DNA of 64,000 nucleotides from positions 1 to 64,000 of the forward strand of contig CAZVZH010000001.1 in assembly GCA_964630705.1 (NCBI GenBank), in the 5' to 3' direction. Position 1 is the first letter of the stretch; each line of letters starts with the position of its first letter. The stretch comes from M3007 sp964630705 (GTDB lineage: Bacteria; Bacteroidota; Bacteroidia; Chitinophagales; Saprospiraceae). This document shows positions 24,515 to 33,516 of this stretch, one piece after another. The notes below the pieces were generated by a model that did no database searches, was not told the DNA's origin, and saw only the letters and a program-made list of their open reading frames with translations. A program made the position numbers and the translations under genes.

Positions 24515-25936
24515 ATGAGCAATTCGCTACACCAATGTAAATGGATCTGCTGGCTATCTGTTTTGTTAGCCGGTTGCCAGAACCCGCCACCCGCAACAAC
24601 AGTGAACGACCAACACGTCCAACGGCAAGCGGCCAAACAAATTCCAGCAACTCCGGAATGGGCGGCACAAGGCGTTTTGTATGAATGCAACACCCGCCAG
24701 TTTTCTGCGCAGGGAAACTTTGCCGGCATTGAAGCCCAACTGCCCAGACTTCGCAACCTGGGCGTGGATATTCTCTGGCTCATGCCCATCCATCCGATCG
24801 GTGTAGAACGGCGGAAAGGTGCTTTGGGGAGCCCGTATTCTGTTCGGGATTATTATGCCATCAACCCCGACTTCGGAACGCTGGAGGACTTCAAACGACT
24901 GGTTCAATCGGCACACCAACAAGAGATTAAGCTGATTTTAGACTGGGTGCCCAACCATACGTCCTGGGACGCTGTGTGGAAAAACAAGCACCCGGAATAT
25001 TACACCCGTTACCAAGGCGATTTCACGGTTCCGATCAACGAAAAGGGCGAACCCATCGAGGACTGGTCGGACGTTTGCGACCTCGATTATTCCAATCCGG
25101 CACTTCGGGAAGCCATGATCCAGGCTATGCAATATTGGGTTCGGGAATGCGACATCGACGGCTTCCGGGTAGACATGGCGGGCATGGTGCCCAACGATTT
25201 TTGGGCGCAGGTTCGCCCTGCGCTGGACTCCATCAAGCCCTTGTTTATGCTTTCAGAGTGGCAGGACGAACCAGCGCATTTTACCACTTGCTTCAACGCT
25301 AATTATGGCTGGAAATGGAAGGACGTCACCCGGGATATTGCTGCCGGCCGCCAAACGCCCCGCTCCTTGGATACCTTGCTTCGGTATTTAAATAATTTTT
25401 ATCCGGAGCATTACTTCCAATTGTATTTCACCCAAAACCACGACGAAAACACCTGGAACGGCACCGAAGTCGAACTTTACGGTCCGGCTGCAGACGCCTT
25501 CAACGTCCTGGCGTTCACCTGGCAGGGGATACCGATGCTTTACAATGGGCAGGAAGATGGGCTGGACGAGCGCCTCGAGTTTTTTGAAAAATCGCCTATA
25601 CACTGGAAAAAATACGCGAAACAGGATTTTTTCACGCGGCTCTGCGAATTGCGGCACGGCAACCAAGCCGTTTGGGCGGGCCGGGCTGGCGGGACGCTTC
25701 AGAAAATATCCAACGACAAGGAGGATCAAGTGTATGCCTTTTCCCGGGAGAAGAACGGCGACCGGATCGTTGTGGTGCTCAACCTGAGTAAAGAGCGCGC
25801 TTCGGTTACCCTGAGGCCGGCAAATGCCCTGCTGGGCCCTTATGCCAATGTGTTTGGCCGAAGTACCATGCAAATGACCAAGGAGGTTACCCTCAATCTT
25901 AAACCTTGGGATTATATCGTATTGTCGAATAAATAA
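24515..25936 (+). CDS. GH13 alpha-amylase-family lipoprotein
   Basis: 473 residues from ATG 24515; the lipobox LLAGC (Cys21) places it on the cell envelope. The catalytic (beta/alpha)8 barrel is complete: LDWVPNHTS (142-150), nucleophile Asp220 in DGFRVDMA, acid/base Glu248 in MLSEW, and Asp310 in TQNHDEN; a short beta-sandwich ends the protein. The usual B-domain is short. Substrate is probably an alpha-1,4-glucan or maltodextrin, exact specificity open. The frame extends upstream to 24410, but that part is inside the previous lipoprotein gene and lacks a signal peptide. Confidence 0.9.
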   Translation: MSNSLHQCKWICWLSVLLAGCQNPPPATTVNDQHVQRQAAKQIPATPEWAAQGVLYECNTRQFSAQGNFAGIEAQLPRLRNLGVDILWLMPIHPIGVERRKGALGSPYSVRDYYAINPDFGTLEDFKRLVQSAHQQEIKLILDWVPNHTSWDAVWKNKHPEYYTRYQGDFTVPINEKGEPIEDWSDVCDLDYSNPALREAMIQAMQYWVRECDIDGFRVDMAGMVPNDFWAQVRPALDSIKPLFMLSEWQDEPAHFTTCFNANYGWKWKDVTRDIAAGRQTPRSLDTLLRYLNNFYPEHYFQLYFTQNHDENTWNGTEVELYGPAADAFNVLAFTWQGIPMLYNGQEDGLDERLEFFEKSPIHWKKYAKQDFFTRLCELRHGNQAVWAGRAGGTLQKISNDKEDQVYAFSREKNGDRIVVVLNLSKERASVTLRPANALLGPYANVFGRSTMQMTKEVTLNLKPWDYIVLSNK

Positions 25937-25960
25937 ATAAGCAACTACCGGCTTAGCATC

Positions 25961-27940
25961 ATGGCCTCCAACGGCAGCTCTTCCCACCAACACGGACACC
26001 ACCGCCTGCATCTGGCAGGCCTGATCATTACCCTGGGCATCATATACGGCGACATCGGCACCTCGCCCCTGTATGTGATGCGCGCCATCGTCACCGACGG
26101 GATTGTTTTGCGAGAAACAATTCTGGGGGCGGTTTCGCTGGTGTTTTGGACCCTTACGATTCAAACCACCTTCAAATATGTCACCCTGATCTTGCAGGCC
26201 GACAACAAAGGCGAGGGCGGTATTTTTTCGATGTATACCCTGGTACGGCGCCGGGCGAGATGGCTGATTTTTCCGGCCATGATCGGCGGTTGCGCGGTAT
26301 TGTCGGAAGGCATGATCACGCCGCCTATTTCGGTCATTTCTGCGATCGAAGGCTTGCAGTCGATCGAGCAATTTCACGACATGCAGATCCCGACCGTGCA
26401 GATAACTTTGGTTATCATCACGGGGTTATTTCTATTTCAACAATTCGGAACGGCGGCTGTGGGCCGGTTTTTTGGACCGGTCATGTTGGTCTGGTTTTCT
26501 ATGTTGGGGATACTCGGCGTGATTCAGATTGCGGGCGATTGGTCCGTATTCCACGCGCTCAACCCGGTGTATGCTGTAAAGGTGTTATTGCACCATCCGC
26601 ATGCGCTGGTGCTCATGGGCGCCGTGTTTCTGTGCACCACGGGCGCGGAAGCTTTGTACGCCGATCTGGGCCACTGCGGTAAACAGAACATCCGGATTAG
26701 CTGGATTTTTGTAAAAACTTGCCTGGTACTCAATTATTTAGGGCAGGCGGCCTGGTGCTTGCATTTTGAAGGCCAGCCCCTGCCCGCCACCGACCAGAAT
26801 CCTTTTTTCGGCATTATGGCGCACTGGTTTTTGCCGTTCGGCATTGCCATCGCTACCCTCGCCGCGATCATTGCCAGCCAAGCCATGATCTCCGGCTCGT
26901 TCACGTTGGTAAGCGAAGCGATTCGGCTGGGGCTTTTGCCCAAACTGACGGTTCAATTCCCGTCTGATCTGAAGGGGCAGTTATACGTTCCGGCAGTGAA
27001 TACCCTGCTTTGGGCGGGCTGTGTTTTTGTGACCCTTCATTTCCAAAAAAGCACGGCAATGGAAGCCGCCTACGGCTTGTCGGTAACCATCACGATGTTG
27101 ATGTCGACCATTTTGATGTCCAATTTCCTGATAACCAAACGTGTCGCCTCCCCTTGGGTCTGGGCGTTTTTGATCTGGTACTTGTTGTTCGAGGGGGCAT
27201 TTTTCTCGGCTAACCTGTTAAAATTCCTGGATGGCGGTTATATCACCGTCGTGATTGCTTCCCTGCTCTTCGCGCTGATGTACGTGTGGGTGAACGCCAA
27301 GCAGATCAAAAACCGGTTTTTGCAAAACACCAATATTCGCGACTACATCGATCAACTGATTACCCTGAGCAACGACCCCGACATCCCGAAATACGCCACG
27401 AATCTGGTGTTTCTGAGCAATGCCAAATCGATGGGAAAGGTGGAGGAAAAAATCCTGTACTCGATTTTACAAACCCAGCCCAAACGCGCCGATGTGTACT
27501 GGTTTGTACACATCGAGGTGACCGACGAGCCGTACACCATGGAATATAAAGTGCGGGTGTTGGCGCCCGACGATGCCTACAAGGTGAATTTTCGCCTGGG
27601 TTTCCGGGTGGAGCAGCGCATGAATGTTTTTCTGAAAAGGGTAGTGGAAGACCTCCTGGAAAGCGGCGAACTCCACATTGAAGCCCGCTACCATGTGAGC
27701 AGCGCGGAATGGCCCACCGGCGATTTTAAATTTGTGATCATTCAGGAAGCGCTGTCGCATGAAAACGAATTGCCGGTGCTGGAGCAAATCACGATGAGTA
27801 TTTACCTGGGCGTAAAAAGCGTCACGGCCTCTCCGCAAAACTGGTTCGGTTTGGACAGCGATTCCGTTGAAATCGAAAAGGTGCCGCTGGTGCTCCGCCC
27901 TGTAGAAAATTTGCGGTTGGTTCGCATAAAAAATGACTAA
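25961..27940 (+). CDS. kup: Low-affinity potassium uptake permease Kup
   Basis: Proton-coupled K+ importer of the inner membrane. 659 residues, about 12 transmembrane helices in the first 430 and a cytoplasmic C-terminal domain. Family signature near the N-terminus: LGIIYGDIGTSPLYVMRAI; also EGGIFSMYTLVRR and a TGAEALYADLGHCG segment. The N-terminus is histidine-rich (SSHQHGHHRLH), unusual but short. The stop overlaps the GT9 start by 8 bases (translational coupling likely). Confidence 0.95.
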   Translation: MASNGSSSHQHGHHRLHLAGLIITLGIIYGDIGTSPLYVMRAIVTDGIVLRETILGAVSLVFWTLTIQTTFKYVTLILQADNKGEGGIFSMYTLVRRRARWLIFPAMIGGCAVLSEGMITPPISVISAIEGLQSIEQFHDMQIPTVQITLVIITGLFLFQQFGTAAVGRFFGPVMLVWFSMLGILGVIQIAGDWSVFHALNPVYAVKVLLHHPHALVLMGAVFLCTTGAEALYADLGHCGKQNIRISWIFVKTCLVLNYLGQAAWCLHFEGQPLPATDQNPFFGIMAHWFLPFGIAIATLAAIIASQAMISGSFTLVSEAIRLGLLPKLTVQFPSDLKGQLYVPAVNTLLWAGCVFVTLHFQKSTAMEAAYGLSVTITMLMSTILMSNFLITKRVASPWVWAFLIWYLLFEGAFFSANLLKFLDGGYITVVIASLLFALMYVWVNAKQIKNRFLQNTNIRDYIDQLITLSNDPDIPKYATNLVFLSNAKSMGKVEEKILYSILQTQPKRADVYWFVHIEVTDEPYTMEYKVRVLAPDDAYKVNFRLGFRVEQRMNVFLKRVVEDLLESGELHIEARYHVSSAEWPTGDFKFVIIQEALSHENELPVLEQITMSIYLGVKSVTASPQNWFGLDSDSVEIEKVPLVLRPVENLRLVRIKND

Positions 27941-28910
27941 AATACTGCTGCTACGGCTGAGTTCTATTGGCGATATCGTGCTGACCACCCCGGTAGTCCG
28001 CTGCCTGAAACAACAAACCGGGGCTGAAATACACTTTCTCACCAAACAGGCCTTCCAGTCGGTACTTGAGCCTAACCCTTACCTGGACCGGCTGCATTTT
28101 TTTCAAAAAAAACTGGATGAGGTTCTGCCGGTATTGCGCCAGGAGCGCTTCGACTGGATTATCGATCTGCACGGAAATTGGCGCACCTGGCGGATCAAGT
28201 GGGCGCTGCGCCGACCGGCACGCACCTTTAACAAGCTCAATTTGGAAAAATGGCTGCTGGTGCGTTTCGGCATCAACTGGCTGCCTGACCGGCATATTGT
28301 CGACCGTTACCTGGAAACAGTAGCCCATCTGGGCGTGCAGTACGACGGGCATGGGCTGGATTATTTTATTCCTGCAGCCGCCGAAGTAAATCCCGCCGAA
28401 GTTCATCCCATCCTGGAAAACGGAAACTTCGTGGTATTCAACATCGGCGCTAACCACGCGACCAAGCGCCTTCCGGACGATCAAATTACGGCTATTTGCC
28501 GGGCCATGGAGCGGCCGGTAGTGCTGCTCGGCGGCAAGGCAGAAATGCCGGCAGGCGAGCGGATCGCAGCGGCTGCCGGCAACCGGGTGGTCGATTGTTG
28601 CGGCCGGTTGTCTTTGCACCAATCGGCTTCCATGATCCGCCAATCGGCCCAGGTGATCAGCCACGATTCCGGGCTGATGCACATTGCGGCGGCCCTTGGA
28701 AAGGACATCATTTCTGTTTGGGGCAATACCGTGCCTGCGTTCGGCATGTACCCGAAATATCCGGATGGCGTCGATGGTAATACCAGTATGGAAGTGGCCG
28801 GCTTGCCGTGCCGACCTTGCTCAAAAATCGGCTACACACAATGCCCTAAAGGCCATTTCAAGTGTATGCGCGAACAAGATATTTCAGCTATTTTGGCCGC
28901 CGTAAAATGA
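27933..28910 (+). CDS. Glycosyltransferase family 9 (heptosyltransferase-like)
   Basis: 325 residues, GT-B fold. N-terminal LRLSSIGDIVLTTPVVRCL is the ADP-heptose:LPS heptosyltransferase signature; the C-terminal half has VLLGGKAEMPAGERIAAA and SHDSGLMHIAAALGKDIISVWGNTVPAFGMYP, the nucleotide-sugar binding region. Probably adds a sugar to the LPS core at the inner face of the cytoplasmic membrane. Start overlaps kup by 8 bases (ATGACTAAA). Confidence 0.92.
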   Translation: MTKILLLRLSSIGDIVLTTPVVRCLKQQTGAEIHFLTKQAFQSVLEPNPYLDRLHFFQKKLDEVLPVLRQERFDWIIDLHGNWRTWRIKWALRRPARTFNKLNLEKWLLVRFGINWLPDRHIVDRYLETVAHLGVQYDGHGLDYFIPAAAEVNPAEVHPILENGNFVVFNIGANHATKRLPDDQITAICRAMERPVVLLGGKAEMPAGERIAAAAGNRVVDCCGRLSLHQSASMIRQSAQVISHDSGLMHIAAALGKDIISVWGNTVPAFGMYPKYPDGVDGNTSMEVAGLPCRPCSKIGYTQCPKGHFKCMREQDISAILAAVK

Positions 28911-29037
28911 CCGGAAGCAACCAAAAGCCCTTATTTAACAAAAACTGGTCCGGGGGGTGGGAAGCGTTTGCCAATTTTGCGCTATTTTTCGCGGTGCTTC
29001 CTTACTTAATCCGGTTTTATCAAAACTCAACAAATAT

Positions 29038-30111
29038 ATGCGCAGCAAAAAGCTACTCCTTCTTTCCTTCGTCCTGCTTGCTGGTACCGCCTTGCGGGCC
29101 CAGGATATTCACTTCACCCAGTTCTACATGTCGCCCATGACGCTCAACCCTGCTTTCGCCGGCAAGTTTGAGGGGACCGCCCGAATCGGCGGCATTTACC
29201 GCGGGCAATGGGCGAGCATCATGAATGCCGCCAGAGATCAGTATAAAACGCCGTCGGCTTGGGTGGATGCTCCGATTATTCAGGGCTTCCGGCGGCGCGA
29301 TTGGGTTGGCGTCGGCTTCATGTTGTTTCAGGACAAGGCAGGCTCGGCAGCGTTGGTGCACAGTGCAGCCAAACTGGGCGTTACGTATCACCTCGGCCTG
29401 GATAAAAAAGGAAACACGGTATTGTCGATCGGCGGCCACTATGGCGGCGAACAGCGCAAGGTGGATAAAAACAAACTGCGCTTCGAAGACGGCATTTTGG
29501 CCGCGCAGCCCGGACAACTGACGGGCCCAAGTATTGAGGACGGCCGTGTTCTGGGCGACGCAAAATACACCGACATCGATCTGGGTATCGTGTTGTCGTC
29601 GCGGTTAAATAAGACCATGGACTTCAACATTGGTTTTTCCATGTACCACTTGCTCGAGCCGAATTATGCCCTGGTAGGCAGCGCCGGCTCCAACCCGGGG
29701 CCCAACCCGGCGCCCCAGCAAGGTGTATCGAAGATTCCGCGGCGCGCCGTGGCACACGGGCAGTTTAATGTTAAACTGAATGACAAATGGGATGTCAGCC
29801 CGCGGTTTATTTTCCAAACCATGAGTGGAAACGATGAAATCATGGTGCAAGGCCTGGCGGGCTACTTGTTCAACCCGGAAAAAGACATCACCTTGAACAT
29901 GGGCCTGGGCTACCGGCTTTCCGACGCCCTGAATGTATTGCTGGGCATGAAAGTCAAAGACCTGACAGTCGGCCTGGCTTACGACATCAACACCTCCGAC
30001 CTGCGCACGGTGAGCAATTACCGGGGCGGTTTTGAAATTGCCGCCAATTATATCATCAAAATTTACAAGCCGGCCGTTGTCAAACCCAAAGTATTGTGCC
30101 CGCGCTTCTAA
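29038..30111 (+). CDS. PorP/SprF-family type IX secretion outer-membrane protein
   Basis: 357 residues from ATG 29038; signal peptide 1-21 (...LRAQ). The diagnostic N-terminus of the mature protein is DIHFTQFYMSPMTLNPAFAGKFEGTARIGGIYRGQW, followed by alternating beta strands of an outer-membrane barrel (family length 300-360). PorP/SprF proteins serve T9SS cargo attachment or export, often of CHU_C-tailed proteins. An upstream in-frame start at 28957 would put 27 unlikely residues before the signal. Followed after 62 bases by the PorE-like gene: a PorP-PorE pair. Confidence 0.93.
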   Translation: MRSKKLLLLSFVLLAGTALRAQDIHFTQFYMSPMTLNPAFAGKFEGTARIGGIYRGQWASIMNAARDQYKTPSAWVDAPIIQGFRRRDWVGVGFMLFQDKAGSAALVHSAAKLGVTYHLGLDKKGNTVLSIGGHYGGEQRKVDKNKLRFEDGILAAQPGQLTGPSIEDGRVLGDAKYTDIDLGIVLSSRLNKTMDFNIGFSMYHLLEPNYALVGSAGSNPGPNPAPQQGVSKIPRRAVAHGQFNVKLNDKWDVSPRFIFQTMSGNDEIMVQGLAGYLFNPEKDITLNMGLGYRLSDALNVLLGMKVKDLTVGLAYDINTSDLRTVSNYRGGFEIAANYIIKIYKPAVVKPKVLCPRF

Positions 30112-30173
30112 GCCAAAAACGAGCATTTTTCCTACAGCTGCGGCCTGCCGCACTGGCATCCAATTCGATAAAT

Positions 30174-32213
30174 ATGAAAACCTGCAACATACTTTTATTC
30201 TTTAGTTTCCTTTTTGCCAGCCTCCCGCTTTTCGCGCAACCCCTCAACCGCTCCACACCCGACGCCATGCTCAAGTCGGCCCGGGAAGCCGAAGCAACGG
30301 GCAATCCTTATGCCGCGCTGGAGTATTATGAAGACTTGTACAAAGACACCAAAAATCGCGACTATAACATTAAGATCGCGCTGCTCAATTTTCAATTGCG
30401 CGACTATGCCCGGGCGGAGCGGCTGTTGAGCCGGATCGTTGCCCGTGACCGCCGCAATGAATTTACGGAGTTGAAATTCTGGTATGCCATGGCCCTGAAG
30501 CACAACGGCTCTTACGCCGATGCGGAGGACATGTTCAACCTGTTTATCGCCGAGTCGACCGATTCGGCAAGAGTTGCCATCAGTAAAAATGAAATTGCGG
30601 GCTGTCGCCTGGGCCGAAAAGCCAAGCAGCCCGACAATTTGACGGTGACCAACCTGGGTAAAAAAGCCAACAGCCCACAAACGGAAGCTTCCCCCTCGTA
30701 CAGCGGCGGCGAGCTCTATTTTTCCTCGGTTGCCGCCAAAGATGTGATTGTACTCGACGGCAAAGAAGGCGATTGGTTTGCCAAGATCTATACGGCAACG
30801 CCAGCCGGTCAAACTGGCGAGTACAACACTCCGGTAGTACTCGGCACACAAATCAACCGCGAAGATTGGCACCAGGGGAACGTCAGCATCACTGCCGACG
30901 GTCAAACCATGTATTTTACCCGTGTGCAACTGGAAAACAATTACGTCAAGGAAAGCCGGATTTTCTTTTCCCGAAAAGGAGCAGACGGCTGGAGCGCCGC
31001 CAACGAGGTATCGGGTGTGAATGGCGACTACATTGCTCAGCACCCTTGTGAGGGCGAATTGTTTGGCGAAAAAGTGCTGTTTTTCGTCGCCAACCTGCCC
31101 GGCGGATCCGGCGGTTTTGATATTTATTACGCACCCAAGAAATCGGAGGGCGTGTTTGGCCTGCCGGTCAACCTGGGTCAGGTCGTAAACACCGCCGGCG
31201 ATGAAGCCAGCCCGTTTTATCAGGACGGCAAATTGTACTTCAGCAGCAACGGTCATCCCAGCCTGGGTGGGATGGATGTGTTTCAGAGCCAGTGGAATGG
31301 CGCTGTGTGGTCGGCGCCGACGCCACTGCCGGCCGGCATCAACACCAGCCTCGACGATCTGTTTTACACCCGCGCCGCTGATGGCATGAGCGGATTTCTG
31401 GTGAGCAACCGTCCGGGCCCCAACAACCTGAAGAGCAAAACCTGCTGCGACGATATTTATTTCTGGGAGTTTGCCCGCATCAAGGTAGAACTCCTGGCAA
31501 CGACCTTCCGGGTACGCCGCAAAAACGAAAGCAAAAACCCGCCGCTGGAAGGCTGCACCGTCCAGGTAATCGATGTTTCGGATAAAGACCCGCTGACAGT
31601 AGAAACCAAAACCAATTCCGCTGCCAACGACTTTTCGTTCACCCTGCAGCCCGACCGCTCCTACGTGGTCATTGCCGAACGCGAAGGCTTCCAACCCGAC
31701 ACGGTAACCTTCAATACAACCGGGGTGAAAAAGTCTACTTCCGTGGAGAAAAAAATGACGCTCCGCACCAAGCGGCCGCCAAAGCCGCGCGTGGTAAAAC
31801 GCGACGAGCCGATCCGCCTGAACCAAATTTATTACGACTTCGACAAGGCGGATATCCTTCCGGATGCTGAAAAAGACTTGCAATTCCTCGTCGATCTGAT
31901 GAACCGCTATCCGGACATGAAAATCGAGCTCTCGTCGCACACCGATGCTCAAGGCCGCGACGATTACAACGAACGCCTTTCGCAACGGCGCGCCGACAGC
32001 GCAAAAGCCTGGATGGTCGCCAAGGGTATTGTTGCCGATCGTATTGTCGCGGTCGGTTATGGTGAAAAATTCATCCTGAACCGCTGTAAAAATGGTGTGG
32101 AATGCCCGGACGATGAACACCGGTTCAACCGCCGGACCGAATTCAAAATTATTGCCGGGCCTACCAGTATTACTATCGAAGAAGAAGTACCGAACGACGA
32201 AGAGGGTAACTAG
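30174..32213 (+). CDS. PorE-like OmpA-family protein (TPR, beta-propeller, CRD, OmpA)
   Basis: 679 residues with the four-part order described for PorE of P. gingivalis. Signal peptide 1-22; tetratricopeptide-like helices about 25-150; a propeller of PD40/WD40-like blades about 165-430 (ITADGQTMYFTRVQ, FDIYYAPKK, YFSSNGHPSLGGMDVFQS); a carboxypeptidase-regulatory-like domain about 440-530; and an OmpA peptidoglycan-binding domain about 550-665 (NQIYYDFDKADILPDAEK, SHTDAQGRDDYNERLSQRRA). No lipobox is evident. Together with the neighbouring PorP it probably anchors a T9SS subassembly to the cell wall. Start at ATG 30174 supported by the signal peptide. Confidence 0.88.
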   Translation: MKTCNILLFFSFLFASLPLFAQPLNRSTPDAMLKSAREAEATGNPYAALEYYEDLYKDTKNRDYNIKIALLNFQLRDYARAERLLSRIVARDRRNEFTELKFWYAMALKHNGSYADAEDMFNLFIAESTDSARVAISKNEIAGCRLGRKAKQPDNLTVTNLGKKANSPQTEASPSYSGGELYFSSVAAKDVIVLDGKEGDWFAKIYTATPAGQTGEYNTPVVLGTQINREDWHQGNVSITADGQTMYFTRVQLENNYVKESRIFFSRKGADGWSAANEVSGVNGDYIAQHPCEGELFGEKVLFFVANLPGGSGGFDIYYAPKKSEGVFGLPVNLGQVVNTAGDEASPFYQDGKLYFSSNGHPSLGGMDVFQSQWNGAVWSAPTPLPAGINTSLDDLFYTRAADGMSGFLVSNRPGPNNLKSKTCCDDIYFWEFARIKVELLATTFRVRRKNESKNPPLEGCTVQVIDVSDKDPLTVETKTNSAANDFSFTLQPDRSYVVIAEREGFQPDTVTFNTTGVKKSTSVEKKMTLRTKRPPKPRVVKRDEPIRLNQIYYDFDKADILPDAEKDLQFLVDLMNRYPDMKIELSSHTDAQGRDDYNERLSQRRADSAKAWMVAKGIVADRIVAVGYGEKFILNRCKNGVECPDDEHRFNRRTEFKIIAGPTSITIEEEVPNDEEGN

Positions 32214-32232
32214 TTCCGGTAGTTTTTTTAGG

Positions 32233-32273
32233 AAAAAAAGGAGCCCGTGCAGATTTACACGGGCTCCTTTTTT
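32233..32273. terminator. Bidirectional intrinsic terminator
   Basis: Stem GGAGCCCGTG (32240-32249) with CACGGGCTCC (32258-32267), flanked by A and T runs on both sides; serves the PorE-like gene and the convergent CHU_C gene. Confidence 0.92.
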
Positions 32274-32285
32274 AAAATCAAAAAC

Positions 32286-33374
32286 TCACCGGAACAAGGT
32301 AAAGGCCCCGGAAACAACCCTTTGTTGTCCATCTCCCAGGTCGTATTCCGCCCAAAAAACATACACGCCCGGTGGCGCGAGGCTACCTTTCCAGTAGCCG
32401 TCCCAACCGGCATCCGGATCGTCGGGCGGCAGGTTACGCCGTTCCCAAATGAGCTCGCCCCAGCGGCTGGCGATTTGCATGGTTTTAAAAACCTGCACGG
32501 CTTTTGCAGCGCTGAGGAAAAAACGGTTGTTGGGCCAACCGGCTTCCGGACTGAAAATATTGGGCGCGTATACCGGCACTTCGGGGTTTACCCGGATTTG
32601 GATTTCGGTGGTTACCTGACATCCGTTGGCGTCGGTGGCGGTTAGTTTAAGACTGGTATTTGCAAAAAACGGCTGACAAATGGGCAGGCAATCTGTTTGC
32701 GCACAGGGCAGGGTAGGGGACCATTCCAGCGCCACCGGGTGAAAACTAAACTCAGGGGCCAGGCACAAGGTATCGCCAGAGATCAAATTTTGATTGCCCC
32801 CAAGGTCAATTTGCAAGCTGGGAAAAAACAAATTGATCTGGACAATGGAATCGCAAGTATTAGGGCCGGCGCCGGAAAAAATTTCCACACCGGAGCGCCT
32901 GTTTTCATCATACCGGACGCCGTTTACCAGGATAAATGCCCCTGGACAAAGCGTGTCGGTTACAGTGGCGACCGGCGCCAAGGCAGGTGTAAGCCGGACC
33001 TGAATAATACTATCGCAGCCATTAGCAGCGCCGCCTTCTATGGTTTCTTCGCCTAAGGTAAAGCCGGCGTGATAGGGTTTGTTGTTGATCCATAGGGTGT
33101 CCTTGCCGCAGATTACCTGCTCGATTTTTAAAATGGCGGGCTGGAAAAACACTAACCGCACCTCGATGATACTGTCGGCGCCGTTTGCCGCTCCGCCTGC
33201 GATCACCTCTGTACCGGTTGGATTATCGGGTCCGTAAAGGCGCCCGTTTACAATAATAAGCTGGTTGCTGCAAAAGGTGTCGCGATAGAAAAAGGTCTGC
33301 GCGGTGGTTTGCAAGGCCGCAAAGCCAAACAAAGTAACCAGCAGCAGGCTGCGAAATTTGAAAAATCGCCTCAT
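32286..33374 (-). CDS. Gliding-motility C-terminal domain (CHU_C, T9SS type B) protein
   Basis: 362 residues with signal peptide (1-26, ...TTAQ). Three tandem repeats of about 60 residues share 'C...L.ING..Y..., GTE.I.GGAANGCDSIIQVRL' (about 28-85, 86-140, 141-190). The last 95 residues are a CHU_C domain: VYAPNIFSPEAGWPNNRFF, MQIASRWGELIWERRNLPPDDPDAGWDG, PPGVYVFWAEYDL. These tails are exported through T9SS with a cognate PorP/SprF, and one is encoded just across the terminator. Surface function unknown. Confidence 0.88.
   Translation of the reverse strand: MRRFFKFRSLLLVTLFGFAALQTTAQTFFYRDTFCSNQLIIVNGRLYGPDNPTGTEVIAGGAANGADSIIEVRLVFFQPAILKIEQVICGKDTLWINNKPYHAGFTLGEETIEGGAANGCDSIIQVRLTPALAPVATVTDTLCPGAFILVNGVRYDENRRSGVEIFSGAGPNTCDSIVQINLFFPSLQIDLGGNQNLISGDTLCLAPEFSFHPVALEWSPTLPCAQTDCLPICQPFFANTSLKLTATDANGCQVTTEIQIRVNPEVPVYAPNIFSPEAGWPNNRFFLSAAKAVQVFKTMQIASRWGELIWERRNLPPDDPDAGWDGYWKGSLAPPGVYVFWAEYDLGDGQQRVVSGAFTLFR
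32706..32718 (+). repeat. Overlapping GGGCAGGG and GGGTAGGG (KOPS-like octamers)
   Basis: Two octamers of the GGGNAGGG class share three bases inside the CHU_C gene. The GGGTAGGG form recurs about ten times in the window (see findings). Confidence 0.4.
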
Positions 33375-33420
33375 GATTACTCCACGTAAGTTTTGACGGT
33401 TTTACCCTATGGTATTAGGG

Positions 33421-33504
33421 AAAAAGAACCGGCGCCTTCGGTACAGTAGTCCGTTCAGCAGCGGGTACACTGCCAAACAACGCGATGTATCGAGGCGCCG
33501 GTTC
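33421..33504 (-). terminator. Long-loop hairpin with T run downstream of the S74 gene
   Basis: Arms GAACCGGCGCC (33426-33436) and GGCGCCGGTTC (33494-33504) are perfect; on the minus strand the hairpin is followed by TTTTT. The 57-base loop is unusually long. Confidence 0.5.
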
Positions 33505-33516
33505 GTGCCTGGCAGA

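Noticed and set aside
30195..32120. 641-codon minus-strand open frame
   Set aside because: It is the antisense of the PorE-like gene; no recognisable domain, signal or promoter, and long antisense frames are common in this GC-rich coding DNA.
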